DNA of 29,442 nucleotides from Punctularia strigosozonata HHB-11173 SS5 (lineage: Eukaryota > Basidiomycota > Agaricomycetes > Corticiales > Punctulariaceae): assembly GCF_000264995.1 (NCBI RefSeq), contig NW_006767450.1:382445-411886 (forward strand). The letters run 5' to 3'. Numbering within the stretch: the stretch's first letter is position 1; the number at the start of each line of letters is the position of its first letter. A model generated the notes under the pieces. It was not told the origin of the DNA. It made no database searches and saw nothing but the letters and a program-made list of their open reading frames with translations. This document shows, one piece after another, positions 8,715 through 20,400 of the stretch. Position numbers and translations under genes: made by a program.

Positions 8715-11700
8715 TTAACCCAGCTCCTCCAACTCCGATCCAGGTAGAGACACCCCAAGACGTTTCTGTAGTCGAATGAAGGCAGGCGCAGGCAGAGCTT
8801 TGGTGAGAATGTCGGTGATGTTATCAGCGGAGTGGACATAAGTGAGGTATACGTCGCCAGCGGCAATGCACTCACAAGTGAAATGGTATCGCACGTCAAT
8901 ATGTTTGGTACGTTGGTGATGTGATTGTTGATCTGCGAGTAAGATAGCGCCTTGGTTATCGGCGCCGATGCATGTCACTTTTGGCTGAGTGAAACCAATC
9001 TTGCGCAGGACCTGTTTAAGCCAAAGTGCCTCCTTAGTAGTGTTGCACGCAGCGATGTACTCGGCCTTGCATGATGAGGTGGTCACAATCTCCTGTTTGC
9101 AAGAGCTCCATGAGATGGCGCCAGATCCGAGAGAGAAGCAGTAGCCTGATACAGACCGGCGGGTGTCGACACAGTTGGCATAGTCTGAGTCGGTCATGCC
9201 TACAAGATGAACACCAGTCTCTGGAGTGATCTTGCCATTGTAATCTGAGCCAGCACCCAGGGTAAGAACGAACAGGCGAGTGTGATGAAGGTATCTTATG
9301 ATACAAATTGCAGCATCGTAGTGTGCCGGTCCGGGGTTGTTGACGAAAGTGGAGACCTTGGTGACGGCATACGCAATGTCGGGACGAGTTGTACATGACC
9401 AATGAGCTCACGGTATCGCATCTTGGCCATTTCGCTTTTGGCATGGTCGGTCTTGGGCTCCTGATCATGGGAGAGTTGATGCTGTTGTCCATCAGCATTA
9501 AGACAGGACGAGCATTCTCTTGCCCGAATTCTCTGATGACCTTGTCGATGGCGGTGGTCTGGGATATATAGATCTGGCGACGAGGGAGGTCACAAACAAC
9601 ATGAATCCCTAAGATATGTGAGCTGTTGGATTTAGTGATTTCCCAACGAGTACAAAGATCTGCCTCGAGCTCATCGTTCATGGCACAGGATGATGCGATG
9701 GATAGAAAATCGTCAATGTGGACAGCGACAAGGATGAAGCCGGCGTCAGTCTTCCAATAATACAGGCAGTACTCCACATTGACGGTGGAAGTTCCATCCA
9801 GCCATCGCACCGTTTGTTTCTTCATTCCATACGCATCCACCCTGTTTGATCCCGTAAAGGCCCTTCAGAAGCATCCACACCCAGTCCTTCCTGGGTTTAC
9901 CCTCCTCCTCAAATCCGCTCGGCTGCTCTATGTAGAGTGGGTTGTCCAGAACCCCGTGAAGGAATGCTGATTTAACATTGAATTGCCATAGATCGAGCCC
10001 AAGTACAGCACAAATATGCAGGAGAAGCCAGATCGTCTCAAGCCGTGCCGTTGGTGAGGTTGTCTTGTAGAAATCGATCCCGAAAACCTGCAGGAATCCT
10101 TTTGCAACCCACCGGGCTTTATACCGAGAGATAGCGCCGAACTTGTCTCGTTTGCGCTTGAAGACGGCCTTGCCTTTGAGGATCCGATGACCGGCAGGGA
10201 CAACTGCACGAGGGATGAGTTTGTACACACCCATTCCTTTGATTGCGTCAAACTCCTCCTGAAGCACGACTTTCCATAGCTCGGCCTCTTCGCCTGATAG
10301 GGCCGCTTTGATTGACGTGGGTTCGGCGTCATCGGATGCAGCAAGTACCACCATCTTGTCAAGGAGTTCATTGAAAAGGTCGTTGACAGCGACGTACTCG
10401 TTGCTGTTGGCAAAGCACCCAAGCAGAGTGTCAACGGGCACCTCAGGGTCCGCTTCGTATGCCGCGAAGGCGTCGCCATCAGCGACAGCAGCAGCGACAC
10501 GTTCGGCATGCCTAGCCTTACGACCCTTCTTACCGGGGAGCAGGGCTGTCTTGTGCATCTCCGCCCGAATGGCTTCGAGGTGGTGATCGGCTTTGTTAGC
10601 GCGCGCAGGAGTGTGAACAACTCGCTTTGGATGAGGGACTGGCATAGGTAACGGGGCGGGCATTAGTGGTGCGGACTGAGGAACAGGTTGGACAGGATCT
10701 GGAACAAGCGACGGAGTCGGCCAGCCATGGTCTGGGTGGGAATTGTCGGACGCAGAAGGAGGGAGCTCGACAGATTGACCCGGGTGGAGCGGCCACGGTG
10801 TCAGCTCATGCGATTTGACAAAACGTACATTCCTTGTCGAGATCATCTTCCGGCTCTCGGGGTGCCAGAGACGGTATGCCTTCAAGTTAGCCTCATAGCC
10901 TATGAGCTGGCAATGGACCGAGCGCCCAAGGATCTTGGGATTGTGTATGTTCTGCACGAGAGCGTAAGCTGTACATCCAATCTCACGAAGAAAGGAGACA
11001 TCAGGCTTTTGCCCATGCCAGTGCTCAAAGGGTGTCACGCCACGCGGAAGAGAAGGGGTTGGGGTGTAGTTGGCCAAGAAACCGGCAATCAATGCAAACT
11101 TGCCCCAGTGTCGGTGGCAGGCCGGCAGCATCGCGCATTGCACGCGCACAACCCATGAGTGTCCCATGCATTCGCTCGACCTTTCCGTTCTCCGCAGACG
11201 TGTACGGCGCAGTGTACTCGAGGGTGATGCCAGCGTCGGCACAGAAGGACTCGAACCTGTAAGATTTGAGCTCGCTGTTATCGATCCGCAGGGTGCCGAG
11301 AGAGTACCCAACCTGGCGTGCAGTACACGCATGCCAGCCTTCCACAACTCGATGGGCATCAGACTTAGATTTGAGGAGAAAAGTCCAATTACGAGAGGAA
11401 AAGTCGTCGACTAGGGTACAGGTGTAGTGCTCTCCCGAAGGTGTCGCAGTGTGGTCGGGTCCGCCAGACAAGTCGCAATATACTACATCAAACACTCTTA
11501 TCGCCTGCACTCCCCTCCTTGATTTCGGTACAGGATTGATTTTCTGCTTCCTGACAATACAAGGTTGGCAAAGGGTCGGGTTGTGCATACCTGTGACAGC
11601 CTTGGACTGAGCCATAGTCGTGATTGTATGCTTGGCAGGATGACCGAGACAACCGTGCCAGATGTTGATTGGTACGGCGACATTGGCAATTTCAGTGCGA

Positions 11701-13660
11701 GTGACGTTTAGCGAGTACAGACCACGGCCAACGCGAGAGGCACATGCAGCAATGGAGTCGTCAGCTGTGTGGTGGATAGACGCCCAAGTCTTAGAGAAGC
11801 AAGCGTAGAGCCCAGCGTCGGCGAGGCAGCCAATGGACAGAAGGTGAATCTTTGCGTCGGGCAGCCAGACGACATTGGCGATAGTCAAAGGCTTACAAGA
11901 TAGGACTGGGAGGATCACCGTGCCCATCTTGGTTGCTACAATTGCGGTGCCTTGAATACCCTTTATGCGGATTGGGGAAATCTTGCAAACATTGGTGAGG
12001 TCGGAGAGGAAAGGCGTGCAGTGTATAGAGGCACCGGTATCGAGCCACCAATCCGTCTTACCAACGTGGCATTCGACAATAGCCCTGTTGGCGGTCAAGG
12101 GCCAATCCTTGCACCAGTCCGGCGATGAGCTTGCGCTGAGCGGAGGGCATGCCAGCGGAGTGGTATCGGTGATGGCGAGAAAGTCGTCGTCGTCGTCGTC
12201 GATGTTGCATTGTATGTGGAACCCCCATTCCTCATCATCGACGTCTTCAATTGTAGCGACTTTGGCGGCTTTGGCAGTCGTGACCTTGGTAGTGGCAGGC
12301 GCAGAAGCTTGAACTACCTCGTCACCGTAGAAGGCTCTTCTGCCGGGCAGACACACAAGTTGCTTCTTCTGCGCGGACTTCACCCAGTGCTGGCCTGTCT
12401 GAGGGCCGTCGGGTCCTTTACAATGCTTGCCATCTTTATCCCCCCCCCCGTGGCCTGGACAGTCGCGACGATCGTCCTTGTCCTTCCCCTTCCCTTTCCA
12501 CTTGCCCTTGCTTGCAGTGGCAACAGCGGCGGTGTCAGCACGATCGAGCTCCACGCGAACAAGATCCGCCTCGTCACAGAGGCATTCTTTAATGGAAGCC
12601 AGGTCGAGGCGAGACCCATGATTGAGCATGGAGTCTCGTACGTGAGAGAGATCGGGCTGAGGGCATGAAGGATTACCATAGCGCACCAAGTGTCGCACGT
12701 AGGGAGCCCCATAGCGAAGATACAATCGGCCAGGTCACAGATTTGTTTGACCGCATGAAGGAGTTCGCTGTCGGAGAACCGTTCTATTGTAATTTTGAAC
12801 GACTCTTCAACAAGGCGGAACAGAGTAACGGGAGTGGACTTGATATGATGCTCTTTTAGCTTGCCCCAAGCATCCCGTGCGGTTACGCAGAGTTTGATCT
12901 CACGAGCCTCTTCGCTATCAATAGTCATACAGATGAGAGCCAGGACAGAACGGTTGTTGTAGTCCCAGTTGTCTAGCGAGTTCCAGTCATCCCGATCCGG
13001 GCTACTACCCAACACCGGGCGGCACAAGTAAGGTGTATCCGGGCAGGTATCTTCACACCCAAGGTAGGTGTGAAGTTGCTGGCATTGAGCCAGCGCCTAG
13101 ATAACGTGTTCCGCCCAGTCATGGTAGTTACGTTTGCTGACCAACAGTATGTTCAACTTGTCGGTCCAGCCACCCTTAAACGTCATGAACGAGTTAGTGT
13201 TCTTGACGTGTTCGATTAGGGGGATTGGGCAGTGTGCGAAGCATAGGGGCATCACGAGAAGAGGAGCAGGAGTGGTCGACCGTGAAGACATGTCGGATTT
13301 GGATGAACACGAAGGCCTGTACGAGTATGACGAGGACGAGACAGACAACGGCGGCGGAGAATGACGCGAACCCGAGGTGACTGATGATGTAACTGAGCGA
13401 GAAGGTGAACGACGAGACGAACGCGAAGGTGAACGCCAAGAAGAGCGTGAGGGTGACCGATGGGGTTCAGACAGAGTCAACGTCGGGAACGATGAAGACC
13501 GACGAGGTCCACAATGTGACGGTCGAGACGATTGCAACAAAGGTGCAGGCGGCAGATGTGGAGTCGGCAGCCTGGATTCGCGTGGAAGCTCAGACGATGG
13601 TGTAGGTGCCGGCGGAGTGGCCGGCGCGGGTTGTTTAGCGCATGCGCGTGTTTTGACCAT
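8715..13660 (-). pseudogene. Copia gag-pol polyprotein, multiply disrupted
   Basis: The likely start is ATG at 13660 (MVKTRACAKQ). Gag has a Pro/Ser/Arg-rich N-terminus and then LNILLVSKRNYHDWAEHVI, like the copia gag entry motif, cut by an in-frame TAG at 13097-13099. It resumes in the same frame and shifts near 12660. There is no canonical CCHC knuckle, only CPGHGGGDKDGKHC beside a 10-G run. Protease is WWLDTGASIHC. Integrase has the HHCC zinc region (WHGCLGH...CQPC) and D, D, E in YCDL, RIDNSE and AENGKVER. A frameshift near 11095 precedes the reverse transcriptase, where the first catalytic Asp is Asn (QFNVKSAF) and HIDD stands for YVDD. Further breaks near 9800 and at 9390-9440 precede an intact RNase H (TDSDYANC, SCKAEYIAA, ADNQGAI) ending at 8715. 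This copy cannot make its enzymes and could move only in trans. Confidence 0.92.
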
Positions 13661-13831
13661 AATAGCAGCGGTGGTTGGGAAGGCCAGGGGCAGCGTGCGG
13701 TATGTGGGTTTCGCGCCCACAGATATCGAATTGTCAACGGGTTTCGCGACCACCGAGTTTGAAACGAGGAGACGAGACCGCACACAAGCTTGCAAGCAGG
13801 AATCGAGATTGGCGGGCTCGAAAACTAGAGC

Positions 13832-13846
13832 CCAGGGCTCATAACC
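13832..13846 (-). other. Primer-binding site matching the initiator tRNA-Met anticodon arm
   Basis: Directly next to the 5' LTR the sense strand reads GGTTATGAGCCCTGG. Its complement, CCAGGGCTCATAACC, matches the anticodon stem-loop of fungal initiator tRNA-Met (CAGGGCUCAUAACCCUG in yeast, from memory). The site therefore pairs with an internal tRNA region, not the 3' CCA end. This is the half-tRNA arrangement known for Drosophila copia and yeast Ty5. The precise fit to the LTR edge supports both the LTR boundary and the assignment. Confidence 0.85.
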
Positions 13847-14140
13847 TTTCAAGAAACCTAACAGGGGACACGGTCAGCATCAATCCTCTACTGCGAGTCC
13901 GTGTGGACAAAGGTTTAGTATTAGCTACCTAACAGGAGACGCAGTCAGCGTTGATCCTGTACGGTATTACATGAGCTATGCACGACAGGTATATCGCAGG
14001 CTGTTCTCACCTCTACCGCGAGTCCGTGTGGACAAAGGTAGAGGTTGGAGACGTCAACCGCACGGGCTATGACAGAGCCCGGCGGTTGCCGGTGTGGGGT
14101 TAGGGGGTGGTGTTGCGCCCATGGTCCTCAATCCTTGATA
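13847..14140 (-). repeat. 5' LTR of the copia element
   Basis: Sense-strand promoter copy of the LTR, 294 bp, followed by the target duplication. It should carry the element's promoter and polyadenylation signals, but I cannot point to a TATA box with confidence. It lies downstream of URB1 in the same orientation, so URB1 read-through would enter it. Confidence 0.93.
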
Positions 14141-14145
14141 CCTAG
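14141..14145. repeat. Target-site duplication, right copy (CCTAG)
   Basis: Matches the five bases before the left LTR at 8377-8381. Confidence 0.8.
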
Positions 14146-14453
14146 GCTTATATACATCTAAGTGACCAACCATATGTGTATGTCAGTCCAAACTGTCAAG
14201 CGGCAAGAACGTGATCTTGACGTACTATAGGCTGAGAGGCTGTCAGCATAAGGTTCTGGATCTATATAAGCAGCTCCAGTGTCACAATATACCATGCCAG
14301 CATGGATACATAGATTACAACACCACTCCACAAGCTCCACATGGTTGGGAATCACTTCTACCAAACTGAGGATAACTCTGCAGGTTTCTTAGTTGAACTG
14401 ACACAAATGAAGATTCTGTTTCATTTCAGAGTAATTGGTGCACCATACATAAT
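14146..14453 (-). other. Intergenic, probable URB1 3' UTR
   Basis: About 308 bp between the URB1 stop codon and the copia insertion. It holds no credible open frame. It probably contains the URB1 polyadenylation region, so the retrotransposon may have landed within or just past the transcript end. Confidence 0.5.
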
Positions 14454-17400
14454 CTACAAGGAAGGTGGAGACTGCAATAATAGTAACACTTGCCTCCTTG
14501 CCCACTCTCCTACAGGAGATGACCTTTCATCCCCTAGGCACCTCCACAACAATAGTCTGGGTGTCAGTGCATCGAACACTGGCTGAAGCTTGTTGATGTC
14601 CATCAGTTTATGCCATAGCACCTCCACAACTGCTCCCCAAACCCGAAGTGCATCAAGTTCAAATGATGGCTGGTGAATGCAAGTAGCATCGTACAAATTG
14701 TTGGTAGAGGTCCGATCAATGATGTATGGTGGATTTGCTTCACACTTCATCGATGGAATGTGCTTCTCGAGCTTATGCAAGCATCGCAGCATCGCGTCCA
14801 TGGTTCCGTGCAAGTGCATAGTGCCAATATCACTACACGTGAGGGCTATAGAGATCACTCTGGCACAGAGGTGCAAGGCAGCGGGTGATCCTAAGAGGCC
14901 CTGAGTTGAGCAATTCCATATTGTCTACAAAGACGCACCATTCGACGCATGCAGTACGACCGTGACCGTGCCCAGAATGATCTCAAAGAACTGTCTCCTT
15001 GTTGCGGCGGGTAAAGCAGACAACCGACCCGTACGAACTATATTCGTTACGAGTTTGATCCACGAGAGGCGCTCGTCCGCAGAAAGATACGACGTCTGCA
15101 TGCTCATCCAAGATAAGAGTGCACGCCGGCGTATGAGATACGATGTCGCGTGCTGATTACATGTCAAAGTCGCAAGCACCTGCAAGCAATCAAGTCAACA
15201 ATAAGCCCTGAAACCCGCGGCACGAGTGTCATTCACCTCGATTACTGCGTTCCGAGTAGCGATATCCGAAGTACGACTTTGCATGATAGATCCAAGAAGT
15301 TCCCATGTTCGTCGACGGTCGAAAATGTCCCAATCTTCTCTGTTTGAACCGAGACTGCTAAGGAAGCGAAGGATCCACGCGCGTTCTCTTCGCCATTCTT
15401 CATCAGCGCTGAACAGCATAGCATATAGCATAGGCACATCGGCCGCGTCCAAGGAGGGTCGTTGAAGAAGAAACCTAGCAGTATGAGGGAAGATGAACGT
15501 AGACGGGTAGAATATAGCTCTTAGCGCGTGTGCTAGGAATAAGGAGATGTAGGAGGGGAGGCGCGGAGGCGACTCTTCGACTGCGCCCCGTATAACCAGA
15601 GACCGTAGCCGACATAATATCCATGTGACTTCCGCCTTCTCCCGCATGTCCGCTGTCTAGGGTGATTTCAGCGCTAGAACAGTGGCATGCGAACGGAGGG
15701 AAAATCTGACCTGAAGAAGCATGTTGATGCCGGAGATTTGATCCAGTGCATTGCTGCGTAGGTCGGGATCTTCGGCTGACAGAGCTCGCACCAGCAGTGA
15801 AACTATGTTCGTTCGAAACAGGCCAACGAGAGCGGGTACGGAATTGTACAGGCTTTCTTCGTTCAGGGCGCGGCTGCACAAGGACAAAACGAACACAGGG
15901 TCATAGACGGAGGGCGATTGGGTATCATTCCGAAGCTCTGTCTGGGAGGTATCACGGCACCGACGCCACATCGGGAACTGCATGCAAGTTCTGAAGACTC
16001 GACTGGGTTTCAAGCTGCACAGAGCGTCTGCGGCTGATCTTGACTTAACCCCTATGGTCGGGGACCATTGAGCTAGCAGTGAGCTCACTGAAACTCGCCT
16101 CTCAGCTTCGAACATCCGGAATATGGATAACAACTGAAAGTCCGTTGTTGTTACCGTTCCGCGATATAGAGAGACGAGAGGCTGGATGTGACTAGGCTGG
16201 CAGGTGTTGGAGGGGTGGAGATGAAAGAGAGCGCAAATGATGTCGATGATTCCGTGATTGTGCAGTTCCGAAGCAGCGAGTTTGAGGAAATCAGGGTGCT
16301 GTAAGATACTCTGTAGGTAACGGTTGATCACCACCGGCTGCAATCGTTTATGAATGGCACTTCGGCGCGTGTACAGACGTCAACCACAAACCTTCAAAGA
16401 CGTCTTGGAGAGAACCTGTCTCGCCAGTCCCGTTGCTCTTGGGTCGAATAGCCTGTGACGAATGATACAAGCCATAAGATCCTCGACGTGGCGAGTCTTG
16501 ACATCTGGTAGTTCTTGCACGAGTGTAGCTGGATTCAAATGTTCAGGCGATGAATACCACAGATGGCAAAAAGTATCGGACCTAGCTCGAGTGTAATACT
16601 TTCGGCCAGGTCCGGCAAAACTTCGTCATGGTCGCTCGTGAAGTGCTGCACCGCCGCCTCTAACGCCTTATCGACCAGAAGCTGCTTCAGTTGATCCATC
16701 TCGCAAGCAGGCCATCGGACCGAGTGACGTGCCAGAAGGCTGAGATCTAAAACGTCCAATCCAGGCGTAGGTGTTTCGAGGATCTGCTGGAGTGGTTTCA
16801 AGAGGACACTCTGCGGCCCCATGAAGTCTAGGATACCGATGACACTGTGTCTAACATCCTTGCGTTGTTCCGGGGCCGGTTCGGCATCACAAAGAGCAGA
16901 TAATAGCCGGACGAAGAGATCAACCCATTCTCCTTTTGCCAAATCCGTTACTTCGGGCAACTGGCCCACGGCAACATCCAGGTAGGCTGGCAGGATTCGC
17001 GCAAGTTGTAGGGGTGGACGGGTGCGGAGCTCGTGATTAGTGAGACAGCTTGAAAACTGTTCGCGTGCGTTATGGCTTTGATACAGCAGTAATCGGATGA
17101 TCTCCACCGCACTTGACGACCAATGACTTGCTGAAAGAAGATCTCTTATATCCAGCACCTCACCGAGGATGGTGCATCGCTGGGACCACACGGTCTGTGC
17201 CACGAGGCATAAATCAGCCAAATCCGTAGCGTCGTCCGCCGCGCTGGCTAGTTTAGAACCGTCGAAACCGATGGGCAACAGCGAGCCCAAAATGCGCTTG
17301 ACGAAGTCTCCCAATGGTTCCAGACAAGGCATGCGCCGATAGAGGATTGCAAGTGACTGGATTACCCGTGGAGCATGCTGGGCGTCTATATGTCTGGTGG

Positions 17401-20400
17401 ACACAGCCGCGAGCGATGTCTGGATTACCGTGCAATCATCCTGTTCACGCGCTGCTAGCGCATCGAGGAAGTCTGTGAGATCGACCATGCTCATAACCGG
17501 AACCCATATTGAGGTAGCCCGAATCTGAGGGGTTATCAGTAAAGCCCACCGGATTTCGAGTATATCTGCGCACCGTTCTATTGAGATCGACCGCCTTTCG
17601 GCGCATAACTCCGATCCAGTACTCAATGAATGGAACGGCGAGGTCCAGCGTCTGGCTTTCGGCAGATAGGAGCAATAATCCCACTATTGATGAAAGTGCT
17701 GTTCATACGACGTTAAACTCTGGCAATTCGATCATGATACGGGTGTCATACCTTCCTGCACACGATCGTCGTTGTGCTCGTACAACAATGTTCGTAGGGC
17801 ACGCATTTCGCCGAATACATACTGCATCAACCTCCCATACGACCCATCCATAGCTAGTCTCGCTGATGCACAAATGGTTTGGATCAGTATCAACAGGCTT
17901 CGGCGGAGATCGGAACAGTCCGCCTTCGCAAGTCGGTGTTCGACGAGCCTCAGTGCATTGGTTACGCGGGACAGTCGGCGAGCGTGTTCTCCGGCATACA
18001 GGACATCGCTCAGCAGGCAACGATAATCTGGGCTGGCCAACTCCTCATGTCCAGAGTGCAAGAAGAGAACGTGAAAGTCGGCGCTAAATACGGTTGGTCA
18101 GGCTGCGAATGCACTGAACGAGAACGAACGTACGCATGCCGTATGACCGCCGGTCCGAGATCCAGGAACGCAGGGATAAATGCGGCAGTCCGAGATGGAT
18201 CCAGAAAACGGAAGAGATCGCGTATAGCAGGTCCGTAGAGCCGATCAACGAGGGTCACAATTTGAATCACGTCTTCGTCGCGCAATGATAAATCGGAAAA
18301 CCGGAGTTCGTCTATTAGCTCGTATGCCACTTGGCGTCGGTGCACATGTGAGGTTGCTGGAGCAGCCGTGAGTGTTACATTCGCGAGAAAACTCACTAAA
18401 CTCACGTATGGGCCGCAGCCGCGCCTTGTTGATGAACTCCCGAACGGCGACATCATTCCCTCCCCCCATATGCTTCCCGGGGTTGTTTGGACGACTGATT
18501 TGATGCACCAGATCCCGTGCAAGTCGGATTTCTTTCCGAAGCGCGAGACAGATGATAGATGAATTGGGCATCGTCACCACACGCGACATCTCATCGGCAC
18601 ACGCCTGGATAAACTGAAGGTCTGAGGCATGGCAGGCAAGGAACAGCAATAGATGTCGAATGAAGGACACGACCGCCAAGGTGTCCGACATAGAAATCAA
18701 AGTTTTTGCAGTTTTTGCACATAACTGCTCTATAGCGGTCATGAGGAGGGGTGAAGCTGGGAGATTCGAACGTTGGACGTTGATCACCTGCTGATCCGTG
18801 AGCTTTGAAGAATCCTGGAGGGTCGCGAGCATCTCGATATATAGGTATGGCGACCGGATGCACCGTTGGACACAGTCATCGAGGAAGGTGGCCACACCTG
18901 CGCCTTCATCAGCAAGAGGTGTGCCGTCCGGAGCGTGGGCGTGTGGTGGGCGTCGTGTCATAGGAAGCGCGTCGAGCCACGCGTCGATTTCATCCGCGTT
19001 ATGAACAAACAAGGAGCTGTCACTGAATGCTCGATGAAGAATCGCCCGAATGGTAGCCCGGATGGCCGGAATAGAAGTCGAAATAGACTCTCTTAGTAGT
19101 ATTGACAAGCCTGTATGAGTACCTGAGTTGAAATAATTCAGGCAAGTATTACACATGCAACGGGTTCTAGTACCCACCGCTTCGACTCTGCCAAGAGAAT
19201 TGCTCGCTCTCACGTAGAAGGCGAAGAGCATGAAGCCGTCGGAGGGCCGATAGTCCCTGCTCATAGCTTGGACATTCTTCTTCTCCTACCTCCCTGCCGT
19301 GGTCGGCGGGCACGGTCGTGAGCAGTTTTCCGACGTCGAATCTCCCTTCCGCTACTAGCGAAGGCAGACAAACGTGATATAGCCACAGAAGTCTCAGCGC
19401 AGATTCGCCCAGCAAGCCCGCTCGAGCCGAGGATGCACTCTTCGGTTCGTGAGACGTTGCAGGAGCAACTCCGGCAGCGCTCTCCTGAGCTGGAACGTGC
19501 GGGACCTCCCTGTCCGCCTTTTGTGCGAAGGCAACGATGACCTGGAATTCGGGAACCCTCTTCCTTACTTCCCTCTCCACCTCTTGTCTTCTCCTGCTCC
19601 ATTGCCCAGACGGCACCTCATAAGCTTTGTCGTCGCGGGTGACGCTGGACCCTTCACCTTCACCCAGGACGCTCTCCACTCGGTCCAATTCTGCCATGAG
19701 TGCATGGTATTTTATTAGGCATTTCGCCAGCGCCAAAGCCGTACAGTGCTGCACCAAAGCGCTTGCGCTTTGCAACCCTTTTGTGAAGACATTTTTCGTG
19801 TTGAGATTTGGCGTAGACGGGAGAAGGGACTGCAAGATGCAGTAAAGAGGTGGGGGGATGGGCTTGAAAGCGCTTTCCGTTTCAGAAGCAGTCGTGTATT
19901 GACTATGATTATCCAGCATGAAGCAGTCCTTCGGAACCGGCAGAGAGAGGACTGAACCAAAGAAGGCAATATTCGCCAGCCATTTGGTAGAAAGACGGGG
20001 TTCCAGGGTCAAGTTTGCTGCGCTCCAGTACCTCAAACCACGAGATGGCATGTAAGTACCTATTTGCTTAGGATAGGCATGCTGGCACTCACCCTGCCAC
20101 CAGCTCTGGACAAGCCTCCATGATCCTCAAAGCAAGCTCTTGTTGCCTCGGATCCTCGTTCACATTCAACCGCTTGAGGACATTGCCCAGTATTTTGTTA
20201 TATATGGCGCCACCGCCTCCGGGTACCGATGTATCCACGCCTCGCGCCTCATCCTCATCGTCTACTAAGGTTCGCCTATACCACCCACGATCCTTGTAGC
20301 AAAGTCCTTGTCCAGGGTGAGTACAGAGCGCGAGAAGGAAGTGGTGAACAAGATCCGCTGGTATTTCCTCTTCATACGCGCCCTCGGGGATGTAGCGATC

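Larger units (their letters stand above)
8382..14140 (-). mobile_element. Ty1/copia LTR retrotransposon, complete but inactivated
   Basis: A 5,759-bp element read on the minus strand. From its sense 5' end it has a 294-bp LTR (14140 to 13847), a primer-binding site directly adjacent, a gag-pol reading region (about 13660 to 8715), a polypurine tract and the 3' LTR (8675 to 8382). The domain order protease, integrase, reverse transcriptase, RNase H defines the copia superfamily (Pseudoviridae type). LTRs are about 98% identical (6 differences in 294), so insertion is relatively recent, yet the coding region has a stop, at least four frameshifts and a lost RT catalytic residue. It sits 313 bp downstream of the URB1 stop codon on the same strand. 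Confidence 0.95.

Noticed and set aside
13097-13099. Programmed stop read-through between gag and the rest of the copia polyprotein
   Set aside because: The TAG falls inside the gag N-terminal region, not at a gag-pol junction, and other frameshifts follow. Mutation is the simpler explanation.
13134-13844. Acidic and Glu/Arg-rich plus-strand frames opposite the copia gag
   Set aside because: They are antisense shadows of the Ser/Pro/Arg-rich gag coding strand.
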